Below are positions 1 through 35,200 of a stretch of DNA of 64,000 nucleotides, piece by piece. Numbering within the stretch: position 1 is the stretch's first letter; each line of letters begins with the position of its first letter. The position numbers and the translations under genes are program-made. Under the pieces are notes generated by a model. It was not told the DNA's origin and ran no database searches. It saw only the letters and a program-made list of their open reading frames with translations. Location: NCBI GenBank assembly GCA_014549065.1, contig JACDOX010000229.1, positions 62,001 through 126,000 on the forward strand, read 5' to 3'. The stretch comes from Cardinalis cardinalis. Taxonomy: Eukaryota; Chordata; Aves; Passeriformes; Cardinalidae.

Positions 1-3000
1 CTAGTTAAGTCCCTTGTCTAAATAAACAGCATATACTCCTGACAGTTCAAAGACAAACCAACCAAACAAAAAAACTGAAGTATTTCTGTGGATTTTTTTA
101 TTTTCTTAAATCATTAAATTAAGTCAATACACCATCAAACAATTAAAACACAGCACTCTACAAGACACTAATAATTTCCCCAAAGAAACATACCATTTTT
201 CTGTATAAAACACAATGGGGAGGAAAAAAGAGAGAGAAAGGATGTTCAAGAAAAAAACCCTCTAAATGTGTAGCAGGACTGCCTCAGAAGAGGGAGGCAT
301 GGCCAGAAGTAGTTTGCTGCAAGCCATTTGTGACATCAATGGTACCAGGGCTTCTAGTTCAGTGAGGGTCTCTGCCCCAGGTCTTCTGGAAACACTGGCA
401 GATATCTGCAGGGAAACCTACTGAGATGAAAGGTGGCTTCTACATCAGTGTATGAAGTACANTATCAGTGTCCTGATTAGCTCGGGCTAGCTCATTCCCT
501 GCACCTCTAGTCGAACAGTGAAAACTGCATTTTGAATGTAGTTGGGCAGGTGAATGGAAGCTGCGCTTCAATCAACAGAGCCTGCTGTGACCCATGAACA
601 GCCAAGCCCATACCCGGGAGCCTGTGAAACACCTTAACTAGCCTGTTTGAGTAATTACCTTTAAGCATTAACATTGTATCTGAACTAGCAACTTTTAAAG
701 CCTATTAGGCGCACTGCTCAAATCCTTTCTTAAACCCAAACACTCCTCAAAGGTTGTGGTTTGCTTAGTACATTTGCATCCTGGAAGAAGCACTGGAGTG
801 GTGACCGAATGAGGATGGTCCAAATCTGGCTAGTAATCAATTACATCAAAGTAATAAAAATAGACATATCTTGAAAGCGCTCCAGAGAATCCTTTGATGT
901 CTCCTTTAGTAAACACAATAGATCAAATTACCTACTGCTGAAAACTGCTGTTAAGAGCTTGGTCATTTTCAGTAACAGTGTAACCCACACAGACTTAGCT
1001 TGCAGTCTGAAGGCAGCCTGAGGGGACAAAAAACAGGTATAACAAGGAAAAGCAACCACCTCCAAAGGGATAGGGTAAAGTAGGTCACCATTAAACATTT
1101 TTTTGACAGGTCTGCAACCGATGTACCCTGGCCTCCTGAAATTGATAAAATTCCTGAGTTGCTCCAGAGAGGGGTTTTGCCTGCTGAATTCAGCCTGTGT
1201 TACCTTACTTTAGCAACAGTGGATAATTGCTTAGCCCTTCACACCCCTCCTATTTTGCCGTGTATATTATCTATGTTTATTCAGGCATGTAAAGAATTGA
1301 TACAAAAGAAGGAAACAGAGGTAGTTAGTAACTGCACGACAACAAAAAATTTCAGTTTTCAAATTTGGCATCATAATTACACCACACACATGCTCATCTG
1401 ACTTTCATGCTTCCATGTCCATAGAGCTGAATCAGCACAGAAAATGAACATTCTTGTTGACAAAAACTGCTGGTGACTTGACAGGGATATATTTTTTATC
1501 TAGATCAAATGGTAGTTTTGCTGGGAAAAAAAGAAAAGAGGGATACTCTGTAGGCATACTAATAAATAACCTGTTGTGATTTTCAGAGATTCTCTTGCTT
1601 AGGTCTGTAAAAAAAGCATAAAGAATTTTATGTTTTCATATGTCTATTCTTGTAAAACAGCTNTTATTTTCTGGAAGGATTTCAAGAGAAGAAAGAGAAG
1701 AGAAAAATCTGTAACTGAAAGAAAGCTGTGTTGTTGCTATGAAGATAAAGAAATGCCAAACAACGAAGTGCTATGCAAAATCCTGAAGACCAGAAGACTT
1801 TGTGGGGGACTTCAGTGTATTTATCTTGGTGTAAGTTACTGAAGTGTTCTATGCTCTTGTGAATCCCACGTGACTGTGTAAACCATGAAAACAGCATACA
1901 TTCAACAAAGCACTCCAGGTTTTCACTGGGAGTCATATGTAGACTTAAACTCCAGGCTTTCCAACTCCCTACACAAAGCTGCCACAACTCAAAATGGATT
2001 GATGTAGGGACTCAGTGTTTTGCGCTTCTAATTCAAAGGAAATATGGATTAGTTTGGGAATTGTTTCAGTGAAAATGTCAGGGAATCTGTTGAAGAATTG
2101 GCCAAGTTAGAATATCAAGAAAGTTACCTTTTATCTGGTATTTCTTGAAAACTAACTGCTGCCTAACACACTGACCTTGGGCTTCACTCCAAATGTGAAG
2201 GGGGTTGCCTTCCTCTTCATCCTAACAGCAGGAGACAGATGCAACAGCCAGGGAACTAAGCATGCACTGGCAACTGTGACCTAGTCATCCTCATTGAAGG
2301 GGAGAAGCCCCAGCTACTCAGAAAGGCCTGCTGATCTATGGAATTTGAAACAGATCAAGTGGAACCCAATTGTATCCCCGAACCTGTTTTTTTTCCACTG
2401 TCTTGTCATGGTGCTTGGCAAATTCACCCTTTTTGTTGTTGTTTTGTTAAAAAAAAAAGGCCAATGGAACAATCTTATTTTATCAGCTTTCTCCTGTGAT
2501 CTTATTCTTTGTGGTATNCACTGAATCAAAAGGGTCCTCAATAAGGTGAGTTTTGCTCAGATTAAAGAAGNATTTGGCTGCAAGCTTGATTTACAGTAAT
2601 TAAAGGAAAAACAAGTTAGACAGGATGCTGAAGAGAAAATTGAGGCCTGGTAATACATGCAAACAGGGAGAAGCTGTTGTTGTTGTTGTTGATCTTAGTT
2701 CTTTGTTTTCCAGCAGCATGAGCTGAAGTGTTCCAAACAGGAACTAATAGCAATCTGTTGGATGGTTTAGATGGAAATCTTGCTTTTGTTGAAGTAATTT
2801 TTTTTTTGTCTCCTAAAATAGAAAATCTTTTTTGGAAAACATTTGCATCTTGTTTCCCCCTTTCCCCTCAGATATATGAAGCATCCTGTATGGAATGCTG
2901 CTTGGTGTCCAGGATGCTTGGTTGCTCCACCTGTTTTGAAGGCANGTAGAATAGCATTCTCCAAATATAAAACTGGCTGGTCTTGGGCAAGCAGAAGTGA

Positions 3001-5158
3001 AAAACCAGCACTGATGTACAAGTAACCTATGTTAACCTTTAAACTAAAAGGCTGGGCTGCTTTTCCCTCCAGTCCCCAACAGCCAAACAAGGCAACCTCC
3101 ACTCATGGCTGGACCATCCATTCCTCTGTTGGACATCAGGAAGCAGCTGAAATGGACTGCTGAATCCAGCCTTGGAAGCTGATGATCACTTGGCCACACA
3201 GGGCTCTGGAACACCATCCTCAAAAAACCAAAATTTAAAGANAGGGTTCAAGAGAGCTGGTTTTCTCTCAGTATTTTTGTGCAAACTGTTTATTACCAGG
3301 CCACATCNACTGAGATATTTTGCATAATAAACCTCTAAAAGTCTAACCCGACTCCACTACTGTGGAGGATTAGACATGGTAATACNTCTCTACAGCCACT
3401 TCTGAGGATTAGCTTCAAAAATCAAATTAAAATGAAGCAAACACAAATAGTTCCACAATAAGTGGCAACACCCTTATTCAGNAACCATCATCTGCACCTC
3501 TTGCATTTTAAATTACTGTATGAGGATTCTATGCAAAAGAATATACATGCTGTGCTGTGTGCGGTAAAGCTGAAAAACTGCATGAGCACATCACCATATT
3601 CAGGTTTTGAGGCCTTGCTTACCCAAATATTCCTAGTGAAGTAAAAAACCTAATTGGTTTTATTTATTTCTAAATATTGAGGAGAAAATACANGATTTTT
3701 ACATCAAAATTTGAGGAAAAGGAGGTGAGAGTGGAAAGTATAATGTTCTCCAGGCAGAACTGTGTGCTGTGACTTGNAGAACTGGTCACAGAACTATGAC
3801 TGCATGTCTTGTTTTTTATTCCTACACAAGCCATAATTTTTTATTATTCTTCTCAAAGGTCAGTATTTAAACGGGCAGATTTGTTTTTTTAAAAATGACC
3901 AGCAAGTGCAATGAAGTGTTTGCCTAAACAAGTATACTAAACTAAAATTTGCAAATCTGTTTCTGAGCAATGGCTATAAACAAGAGCTATCCAATAAATT
4001 TTAAATTCTCTTTGGGGGTCAAATGCTAATAGACATATTGAAATTAACACGTAACAAAACTTGATTTACCAGATTAACAATTCCAGCTGTCTTAAATTAG
4101 CAGGGGAAATTACACACTGTCAACAGTATGTTTGGGCTGTTCTTAATTTCTTTCATTATACAGAAAATGTGAATCACAAGTCTGATCAAAAATGTTAATA
4201 TAAAGTCATATTAGAGGTCATTAATCTCAAATAATAATTACAAAATGTAGAACTGGAATCCCCCAAGTATCTAAATCTCCTGAGATGACAAACCATAATG
4301 AAGCTCAGAAAGTTTGTGAGCAATTTACAGGGCAGAGGATCATGTCTGTGGTACAAAGATAGACACGCTGGTGATTTGGAGCAGTTTAATAGCATCCGTA
4401 ATCCAAAGCTGGAACAGCAAGGTGTTCTTCAGCAATATTCTTGACTAAGATGATAAGAATGAAAATCAAATAGTTTGTAATTACACTTCCTGAACATGCT
4501 GTTCAGTACAATTAAAAGAATANGCAGAAAATGAAGACTACATAAGGAAGTTGCTAGGATTGGTTTAGGAGATCATAGCAAGATAATTGGACTTTACAAG
4601 TACAATGCATTGTTTACTCTTTTGCTTGTAAATATCAGTGTTAAAAAACTATGGCAGCCTTACTACTGTGCTATTTTTTTAAGTAATAAAAAAACCCCAC
4701 TGTTCTCCTAATTCACTGCTGCCTATTGTCAAGCTTCATACTGCAAATGTTATTACACAGTAAGCTTTTCTGAATATTCTGCCTTCTCCAGACCAATAAT
4801 AATTAGTATCCTAGACATCAAGACCACTAACACTACAGCACTATAACAAACAGAAACTGAGTCCAGTGNGATTATGGGGACATCCACCCTGGACATCAAA
4901 TGCCATGTTTGTCACTCTGATACACACCATCATTACAGCAGAAGGGCAGTCAGGCAATCTTTCTCTTGTTTCACAGAAATGGAGTAGGAGTCCTTACCCA
5001 TGTAGAGAACTCTGCATAAACCTGCACATTTTACTGTGAGAAAAAAAAAAAAACACCTCTCTGAGAGTGATCTCTTGGCCCATGCTGCACAAAATAAAAA
5101 CCCTCCAAGGAGCTGGAAGTGCCACAGATGGTATCTCTGTAAATAAAATAATTATTCC
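1..5158. other. Upstream region, no gene recognised
   Basis: AT-rich DNA with many stops in all frames. The longest open frames (about 60-110 codons) resemble no family I know and lack paired splice sites with coding-like content. In mammals CISD2 lies head-to-head with distal UBE2D3 first exons, so I looked on the minus strand for its transmembrane segment and its iron-sulfur CDGSH motif and found neither. Distal non-coding UBE2D3 first exons could lie here or further left but cannot be recognised by eye. There is a short (GTT)n run near 2675-2690. Confidence 0.6.
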
Positions 5159-5455
5159 TCATTCTCTAGAACTACCTAAAAGGTTGTCATGAGGTGGGGT
5201 CAGTCTCTTCTAGACTGCCTGCTGTGAGGAGACTAGAGGAAATGGCGTTGAGANAGAGTAGCTTCAAATGTTTAGGTGATCAAGCATTGGAATAGGTTGC
5301 CCGGGAAGGCAGTAGAGCCACCATTCCTGGAGACGCCTAAGAGGTGTCTGTAACCAGCACTGGATGATATGGTTTGGGGGCAATGCCCTGTNACAGTTGG
5401 ACTTTATGATTTTAAAGGTCACTTCCAATTCTGATGATTATATGACTCTCTTTGA
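5159..5455 (+). mobile_element. CR1 LINE 3'-end fragment
   Basis: The segment follows the familiar 3' end of avian CR1 elements in order: a block like AACTACCTAAAAGG, then GAGGTGGGGTCAGTCTCTTC, a GAGGAAATGGC-like stretch, ATTGGAATAGGTTGCCCGG, CCATTCCTGGAGACG, then GGACTTTATGATTTTAAAGG and a final TGATTATATGACTCT. It has lost the 5' part with the reverse transcriptase, as most CR1 copies have. It sits just upstream of the UBE2D3 CpG island, in the same orientation as the gene. It is diverged, so it is an old insertion. Confidence 0.85.
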
Positions 5456-5899
5456 TGCATCTGGCCCTTGTACTGACATTCCACGTCACCATATTTTCCT
5501 TTTGGAGATGTTTTTTCCCCTATACCGAGACACTTGGTTTGCTACCCTCGTGTGTAGCCGATACGCCACTAAAAGGAAGCGCCCGGGCCCGTTAACCTCA
5601 GACCAGGCCCGCGCTCTTCCTGGGCAAGAGCAGCGCTTTAGCTTCGTCATTGGCACCGAATGCGGCGAACGCTGCGAACCCCATCGCTGTGGGGCTCCCG
5701 CCTTGCTCCGTGCCCAGGCGCTCCCGGCACGGCCGTGCCCGTGGGAGCGCCGGTCCTTCCCAGGCTCCAGGCGGGCCGAGCCCTGCTCCAGCCACCGGAG
5801 CGCGGGGCGGCGGTGACCCCTCCGCGCCGCTGACATCCAGCTGACGCGCGGAGGAACACCGCGCCGCCGCGTCAGCGNGAGGGCCTAGATCCGGCCGCT

Positions 5900-5909
5900 G
5901 CCGCCATTT
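5900..5909 (-). promoter_or_regulatory. YY1-type motif (GCCGCCATTT)
   Basis: GCCGCCATTT is the reverse complement of the YY1 core AAATGGCGGC. It lies in the CpG island about 680 bp before the UBE2D3 start codon. Binding is inferred from the motif only. Confidence 0.4.
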
Positions 5910-6433
5910 CGCGGGGAGACGGGCGGGGCAGGACCCGCCGTCAGCGGTGCGCGCCCGCCGCCAAGCCCCGGGGACCGCCGAGCTCCGGAGCCGCCGCGAC
6001 CCCCAGCAGTCCGCGGTCANGAAGGGCCGCACAGCGGTCCCGAGGCGGCGGCGCCCGCGGGCCGCCCCAGAACCTTCCTTCCCCTGCACCGCCCGTTCGC
6101 CCTCGGCCCCGCCCCTCGGCCCCGCCCCTGGAGCCGTTGGCGGCGGCGTGCCGGACCCGGCCCCGCCTCCCTCCCTCCCGCGGCGTCCGGGCCTGGCCAG
6201 CGGCGGCAGCGCGGGGCTCTCTTGCCCTTCCTCTCTCGCTCTTCTCTGGGCGGGTGACGCCTCTCGGCTCTCCCGGCACTTCGCACCCACTCCCGGCCGT
6301 GACGGGCGGCGGCGGGCGGAGCGCTCCCCCGGCAGCCTCACGGCCCCGCTGCCCGCAGGCAGGCAGGACTTCGGGCGGGCGGNCGGCCGGTCGGGCGCCC
6401 CCCCGGCTGTTTCCGGAGGAAGGAGAAGAGCAG

Positions 6434-6520
6434 CTGCCCCCTCCCCCCTCTCCGCCTTCCTCCCTGTTCTCCTCCTCCTCCTCCTTCTCCTCCTCCTCCT
6501 CCTCCTCCCTCTCCCTCCCG
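6434..6520 (+). repeat. Polypyrimidine (CTC)n tract in UBE2D3 5' leader
   Basis: About 85 bases are almost entirely C and T, with a CTC/TCC triplet run at 6469-6508. It ends about 65 bases before the UBE2D3 start codon, so it is probably in the 5' UTR or just at the start site. Such tracts are length-variable. A role in transcription or translation is possible but not shown. Confidence 0.6.
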
Positions 6521-6584
6521 GCCCCCCGAGCGGAGCGCGGAGTCACCGCGGCGCGTAGACGGGCCCGGCACTCGCACACACACA

Positions 6585-27485
<20,901 letters not shown>

Positions 27486-27523
27486 TGCTACCTTAAAGTC
27501 AGAATAACCTGCATTATAGCTGG

Positions 27524-27529
27524 AATAAA
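27524..27529 (+). terminator. Poly(A) signal AATAAA, proximal
   Basis: AATAAA only 39 bases after the UBE2D3 stop codon, followed by a T-rich stretch (TTCCTTTTTTGATTTTC). Use would give a very short 3' UTR. Confidence 0.45.
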
Positions 27530-28911
27530 CTTTAAATTACTGTTCCTTTTTTGATTTTCTTATCCGGCTGCTCCCCTGTCAGACCTCATCTTTTTTTATT
27601 TTTTTGTTTACCTCCTTCCATTCATGCACATGCTCATCTGAGAAGACTTTAGTTCTTCCAGCTTTGGACAATAACTGCTTTTAGAATCTGTAAAGTAGTT
27701 ACACAAGAACAATTGCCCAAGATTCAGAATTTTTTTTAATGGAGCATGTGTATTATGTGGCCAATGTCTTCATTCTAACTTGGTTATGAGATTAAAAACA
27801 AACATTCCTCACTGCTCTAACAGATACTGAAGATACCACCTGAAGGGGGGAGGGGAGATGGATGTTCAGTTTTCTCCCATCANAGAAGTAATATTGCTGT
27901 AGCAACATCCATCTTGTTCCAAACCTTCCAGTGTTAGAGAACTGAGGTTTTATTAAATGCTTTTGCTCATAACTGATGTGTCTGGAGAATTGGTACTGAA
28001 TCTATAGCATCAGCAGAACAGAAAATGTGATGTATCTTATGCATGTCAATAAAGGAATGACCAGTTCTTGTTTTACAGAGAATGGAAATTGGAAGTCAAA
28101 CATCCCTTGTATTCCAGAATAGGGTTTAAGAACATTTTTGTAATTCATTTAAATTTTGTTAGGAGGCTTGGAGCTATTAGTTAATCTGTCTTCCAAAACA
28201 CTGTTTAATATAGCACTGAATAAATGATGCAAGTTGTCAATGGATGAGTGATCAACTAATAGCTCTACTAGTAATTGATTTATTTTCTTCAATAAAGTTG
28301 CATAAACCAATGAGTTAGCTGCCTGGATTAATCAATATGGGAAACAAAATCTTTTGTAAAAGCAAAGCTGGTTTTTGTATATACTGTTGGCATTTGCCTC
28401 GTTGTTTAACATCAAATAATGATGTAAAGTTCAATAGAGTGACTCTTCTGCCATTTTCAGTTCTAATGCTCAGTCTGTTGCAGGTTGGCACATTGCTCGG
28501 CCTGGTGGATGCAGAATTAATAAGCTAATGTAGTCGTGTAGCCGTAGTAGGGGGCTGCACTTGGTGCTGGGAGCCCAGCGTTCACGGATGGACTTGGGAC
28601 CCAGCAGATCTGAAGCGGTGTATNGTGGAGATACTTCCTGATGCACCTGTGTTTGCTGACTGAGAACCTTTTTCTTCACCTTGTACACTTGACAACTGAA
28701 AGATCTTAATGTGGGGGTAATGATGAGGCAAAAAACCTATAAAATAAAGTACTGTTTTGATGTGGGAATTGTCATGAGGCTGTGTTGAAGTGACTTNACT
28801 GTGTGGGATGTTCGTTGCCATTGAAAAGGACTTGTTCAGCCATGCTGCCATTTACATTGATGACTNTTTTAATGCAACAGACACTTTCTTCATGTCAGGT
28901 GACTAAACGTG

Positions 28912-28917
28912 AATAAA
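28912..28917 (+). terminator. Poly(A) signal AATAAA, distal candidate
   Basis: AATAAA followed within 30 bases by GATTTTTGTTC. This is the most convincing signal-plus-downstream-element pair for the long UBE2D3 transcript. Confidence 0.5.
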
Positions 28918-29240
28918 GACTCATTGCTATTGGATTTTTGTTCTACAAGAAACATTGTCTTGTGCCATTAGTTTATCTTTCAGCAACAAGGGCATTATTA
29001 AACATCCGACTGTTTCCTCCTCTCTTNCTTCATATTTTTCCTTGTTTAATCTTTTTGGTCTCCATTCTTAACATCCATAGCTTCATTTTCTCTAGTCTTG
29101 TACTATCACTTTATTGTGCATCTGTGACTTCTCACTGGCACCACTTTTGCACTGCTTATAGTTATGTACATTCTTACTCCTTGTCCCCACATGGATGTGG
29201 AAAGCTAGATGTAAAATAAATGTTAAACCTTAATTTTTAT

Positions 29241-32200
29241 AAAAATTTCAACATGTAGTTTGGACATGGTTTGTTCTGGTTCTAAACTGTGAGAGTGAAC
29301 TTGAAATGTTCAAGGTCAGTTGGCTTGGAATTTAGAAACCTGGGCTCTCTTTAGCAGTACATGCTTCAATGACTACTTTCTGAAATCTGTTGGTGAAGTN
29401 GCAGTTCATTTCTGCTTTGCTAACCAGCTTACACCATTTTGCTGGAAAATTGGAATACAGCTGCNAGTAGTATTACAACTGGGGTAAAAGTTGATTTTTT
29501 TTAAGCTTAAAAATCTGCTGGTCTCAATTGTTTTTTATATTTGTGTTAATTTGATGCTTATTANTTTGTCCTGGGAGTTACAGCCACTGAAATCACTTAA
29601 ATGATGAACTAGGAAGNTGTTTTGTGAGGTGTAAGGCAGCAGGTGTTAGAGAACACAAGGAAGTGTGCATGATGAAGGGTCAGGGAAGAAGTAAAAATAG
29701 TAAAATATTACATGGAAGACGGAAATCTTTGTTTGTACCAGTACTTGTTTCTTTTTGCATCAGTCATGTTCCCAAGGTAATAATTTTTTGTAATAAGCAA
29801 GTGTAAACTTTGATGAAAGAATGAGGATGGATTGTAGAGGTTCTAGAAGCATGCTGAAGGTCCAAAGTGGGAAATGGGAGGTGTTTGGTCCTTGAAGCAA
29901 CCTAGTCCTCTCTGGTACAGGCTTCTTGTACTAAAGTTACATTTGGGCTTCCTCTTCAAGCAGGGGGCAAGTGGAGGAGCTGGTAGACAGGAGCTAATAT
30001 GGATATGGTGAAGAAGAATTCTAAGACCAAAGAAAAAAGCTTAATTGGTGATTACCTCAGTGAGAACCTACCAAAACCACCGATAGTCTAAAAACTACAT
30101 AGTGGATCTTGGTTCCTTTGAAACATAGGGAGGGTGCAAAATTTTCCATTTGAACTTAATGTAAAAAGTGAAGAGCTTGGAAATGTGAGTTTTCCTGTTC
30201 TGCTGTGGTAAAATATTTTTTTGTCACGATAACTGCTGTACTAGCTTCAGTGGGGTCAGCTTCATGCTAGAAAATTTGGATTAAACAAAATCTGTTTTAA
30301 AGACTTTTATTTGAGAGCGAATATAGAGAACAAAATGTCAAGCCAAGACATATAACAGGGAAAGAAACTACAGTGTTCTTTCTGCAGTAATTTTTTTAAG
30401 GTTGCTTGCTGTGTTTAATTGGGGTTTGAATTTAACAACANGATTGCAATCCTTTTTTTACGTTTCACTTAAAAAAACCTTGAGTGGTTTTAAGCACACA
30501 GAAGTCTTTTCAGGGTGCAGGAAAAATTTGATCTGTAGCATTGGCTAGGGATTTTTCTGGTTTTTCTGTCTTCTGATGCANACAGCATCTGTATTTGTTA
30601 AAAAATGAATATACACACGTTTTTGCATGCTTGAGTAAAAACATTCTACTCAGTTGCACTGTGCCATAGTTTTATATGAAGATAGCAGATGCTAACTTTT
30701 ACTGAAAAACCTGGCATTAAGCAGACCACAGCTACAAGCTTTTGTTGCTGTGGAGGCATGGAACTATAATCTGGCAAAGGATTAAAAGACAGCCATGGAT
30801 ATGCAGATGTACAGTACCGGTCCTGTTAGATTGGATAGTTGTTTATGCAGAAGTTTGCATTAATCAGCAGATAACATGAGAGTTTAAATACAGCCAGAAA
30901 TGTTCTAAATAANTTCATTGTATTATTTTTTTATGCCTCCCCTTCAATTTTCCCTCTAGTAATTTTATTTCAAACTCTTCATTACTTTAAAAAATAGTGT
31001 TTTAACAGGCATTATCATCTGAAGCAGATACCTNGGGTCCATCAAATGTGGCTGGTGATTCAGAAGTCTTCAGTTTGCATATCCTTGGTAAAACTTAAAA
31101 CATAATTGGAATTTAGCTGAAGATTCTTGCTGTGTTTATACATTAAGGTAGTTGTTTTTCTCTGATTTGTTTGTAGTTTGATACATGAAAATGAGACTAA
31201 GACAAAACCCTTTTTAGTTAAACTAATTAGCACTAGAAAAATGGAATGAGATAATGCATGATCAGTAAAAAATCTTAAGGTATGAAGGTTATTTTACTAC
31301 AACACAGACTATACTAATTCCTTCAAATGTGAAAAAAATAAGGTACTGATTGGATTTATCTGCTTTCTGGTTTTTGGTGTCATTGAATGGATGATACTTT
31401 TCCCTAGCACCTTCTATTAAGTAGGTNTAAGTTGAAGAACAGTTGGATTCAGATCATGATCAGCAATTGCATATTTTAAAAGGCAGANTGAATTGTGGCT
31501 AAAATACTTCATGTGTAAGGCTGAGGGCTTGTATTTTGGCAACAGTGCAGGACTAATGCAGAGAAAGCATGGGAACACAGGGAAAAAAACTGCATAAATA
31601 CATGATGTCAAGGGGAGGTACAGAAGGTAAAGGAAAGCTGCCTGCATTACTGTGAAGTGAAAATGGGGTGCTCTCATTGCATTCTAGTATAAAAGCAACT
31701 GCTTTCAAAATAATCTGGAATATGATAGTAGATAAATTATACTTTTAAGTGTCCATCTTAGTCTGACAGAGAATAGCAATTCAGAATAACCTTTAACTGG
31801 AAAACCAGTTCAGAGTGCAGACAGAGTTCTTGCAGGTGTGTGTAGTGTAGAACAGTTCTTGAATTGATGTTCNTGATGGTTTAGCTGATGCCTGTAAACT
31901 GACTTGGCATTCTTGGTTAATGCAGCAGTAAATTCTGCAGTAACTTTGGTCTGCAGTGCATTTAGCACTCAGTCTTCTGCAGGGATAGTTCNAAGTTGTC
32001 ATTGTCTTTTTTCTGTACTGCAGGGGTTGGTTTAATGTCAACCAGTTGTGGGGGGAGAGTTCAGTAGCTTCCAGATAAGCAGGAGTAAGGGCTATAACTA
32101 GTTCTAGAGCATCTGTGTGCCTTGGGTAGGTTAGAAGAGTTGACAGGCATAATCTTCACAGTGATAGATGCCAGAAGTGAAACAGTGAATTTGATAAGAC

Positions 32201-35200
32201 AGCCTTGTGTAAAGTAATACTTGAAAATTTCTCTGGTAAACATCCCTGTTTGCCCAAAATAGCTTTTGTTTGTTTTTGGGGTATTTTTGCCTATGCATTA
32301 GAGGTACTGGTGAGACTTCAGTATCTTCTTTAAACAGTGAAGGATTTTAATTCATGATGGGACAAAGCTTTATCAGGACACACAATTGAACAGAATATTT
32401 TGGTTTTCAACAGCTTTTAATNCTGATCTTTGATCTCTGGGGTTGTTCCTGTGCTCTGGAAGAGTAGGCTCCTCTCTTAAGATGGCTTCTGTCGAGATTG
32501 GTTCCCCTGCAGGAACTTCCAGCAGAAATACTCAAGCTCTAAGTACTTAGGAGTCTTAGGTTTGGCAGATCAGGTAATTCTGGCTTTTGCCTAAACTTCA
32601 TTAATCTTCACACTAACTGCATTGTCTCATCACAGAGTAAGAACAGTTGCTTAGAAGATGGTGATACAAGTAATCCTAATGGGAGGAATGCTTGCTGTAG
32701 AGCTGGGCAGCTGGCTTTGCTCCAGCTGCTTTGGCAGACCAGGGTTGTGGAGACAGAATTTCAAAATGCCTTTAGTTTTATCAGGGATGGGAATTCTGAC
32801 TCAAGTTTAGTCTCAGATATGATCTTGTGTTTCATTAGAGGGAATGCAAAAATTAAGCTGTTACTTGTGTTTTGGAGAGCTGCCTAAGAGGTGATGTTCT
32901 CTTAGAAAGCATTTGTAGATGCTGAGTATGGTGGTTTCATGTATGCTGAGGAGAAGCTGTGCTTGTTTGTAAGTCAGGCCTGTTTTGGTTTTTTCCCCTC
33001 TGGCCAGGTAAGCCTCAGCGCTTCTTATCTTACAGTCTTTGATGCCAGTCAAAAATGAAACTGTTCAGTCATGAGTCATGCTGGGGGGGGAGGGGGGGTG
33101 TTGGTTTAATTTGTTTTGGTTTTGTTTTGTGGGGTTTTCTAGAGAATGTTCTAGAACAGAACTTTGTACTAAATGTGCAGCTCTTATCCTCTTGAGATCT
33201 AAAGGAGGAACTGCAATTTGCAGTCTTACATAGAGAACTTAGTGTGAGTCTGTAATCCCTTCTTCCTGGCAAATTTATGAAGGTAAATAATGAAGATCTG
33301 TCATAGCTCTGGTAAAGATCACTGTTCAGTGTGAAGCTATTAATTCTTTGGGGAAGGATACTCTTGCTAAAACAGGCTTTGCAGATTACTTGCCATAGTG
33401 TTAATCCTGCTCTGACAGTGAATGCTGAAAATTAATTCACAGACACCTCAATAATTGAAGGATCTATACAATATAACCATTTTAAAATTCTTTTTCCCAT
33501 TGAAAGGTTTGGAATGCTTTTGTTGGAGTAAGAGGTCCAGAGCTCTTAATAAGGTTCTGGATTTTGTGTCTCTACTCAGAACAACATTGAGGAGAGGATC
33601 ACTGTTAGTGACTGTAGGAGTTCTCAGGTAACAAACCTAGTGGAACATGGCAGTGATATTTTTCTAGAATGGACTAGTGCTGGCTGAAGAATATAGTATT
33701 TGGGACTGGTGGTGTTCAGTCGCTGTGTTTGCTAAAGTACTGCACCTCTCAAGCATGTCTGTGTGGTCTAAGCTCAGTAACAAGCTGCCAGAGCACAAGT
33801 GCAGATGATGAGTCTAACCAGCATTAAGAGGTAGAACTTCCTTGTGTAAATGAATCGTGATCCTCTGGTTTTATTGGTTGGTTGTACTAACTGCTCTGTT
33901 TTTACAGTTTGAATTGTATTTCATGAGGATATCTCTTAAGTTCTTGTTTACAGCATGATTTATGTTTCCTGAGAATCCATTCAAAATTCACTGAAAGCAG
34001 CACTTTAAGGTACCATCCCACAATCACTCGAATTAGAGAGGAGGTAGGTAGATGGTTGCTATTTAACTTAGCTCTTTTTGTCCTCTCCTATTTCGTATGT
34101 GCTGCACTTCACACTTAGAATTACCATTTGGTGCAAAGGATGTGAATTTTCATAGCCTTAACTATTTTTTTATAAACTGAGAAAGAAGTAAAAAAGCATT
34201 CTTCTTGGCTTAACTATAAATTATACAAGAAAAGCTTTGAAAAAATGCAGGTAACCGTGAATCATATTTTCACACATAATATTCTTTCCAATACTGATAA
34301 GACTGATGTACCTTTCAAATTTTCAGAGTGGAAACATGAAAAGACAGGTTTGTGGAGAAGCATTGAGCAGTTACCTTGAAATTTTTGGATGCAAAATTTA
34401 ACTTGAAACAGCCTTTTTCTTTCCCCTTTCTTTTTGTTTAATGTGACTGGTGTGGCATCTTAATATCTTAAACATATTAAGATATGCTGTGCTTTATGAG
34501 AGGTGGGAGGGGAGGAGAAAAGGAAGGTGAGAAGTTGCCCTTTGCTGTTCAACTGAAGCTACATCTCTGGTTCCCAGGGCAGGAGACAGATCCAGAAATA
34601 GGTTATAGTTGACCAATCAGCACTCCTAGACTAAGAAACTTCCTTAGGTTTTTAAGTTATGTGAGTCCAGGTAAAACAAAGACCATGTATGTATTAAGAT
34701 TAGGACTCTAGAGTGCAGATACACAGAGACGGAGTGAAGGGTGAAAGCTCAATGTTGTAAGCCTCAGTGAGGTTTTAAAAAGAAGTTCCCATGAAGCATA
34801 TGCTGACACATACATCAAGAATAATTTAGGGTGTGGACAAAGGAGAGGACAGTCAGCTGTACTTTGTGAACCAGCTGCAGCAAACTGATAAGCTGTTCTC
34901 GGAGTTCTGCTGGGCGGAAGTAGCAGTAATAGTTGGTGGTTACAAGATTATGGGTCATTGCCGGGAAGCTGGAAGGATAAACAGTGGATCAGCATGCTTG
35001 GTAATGAAAGAACACAACAAAAGAGGTTTTGAAAAACCTCCAAGTTCAAGCTACCACCAAGATGTTAATTAAACAATGAGTGACTTTCTTAGGTCAGCGT
35101 TAAGCTGTCCACTGCTAACTGTGAGGGCAGGAGAAGCTTAGCTGCACCCTTCTGTCCTCCAAGTAAATCTTGATGTGTCTGACCAGGTTTGGAGGACTCC

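Larger units (their letters stand above)
27486..29240 (+). other. UBE2D3: UBE2D3 3' UTR (approximate extent)
   Basis: Non-coding sequence after the stop holds six AATAAA signals: 27524, 28048, 28291, 28743, 28912 and 29215. Long multi-site 3' UTRs are usual for this gene. The true ends need transcript data. The 28912 site is followed by a T-rich GATTTTTGTTC stretch that fits a downstream element. Confidence 0.6.

Noticed and set aside
1..5570. Search for CISD2 (the expected head-to-head neighbour of UBE2D3)
   Set aside because: Neither the transmembrane region nor the CDGSH iron-sulfur motif is found on the minus strand, so the gene is probably left of the window.
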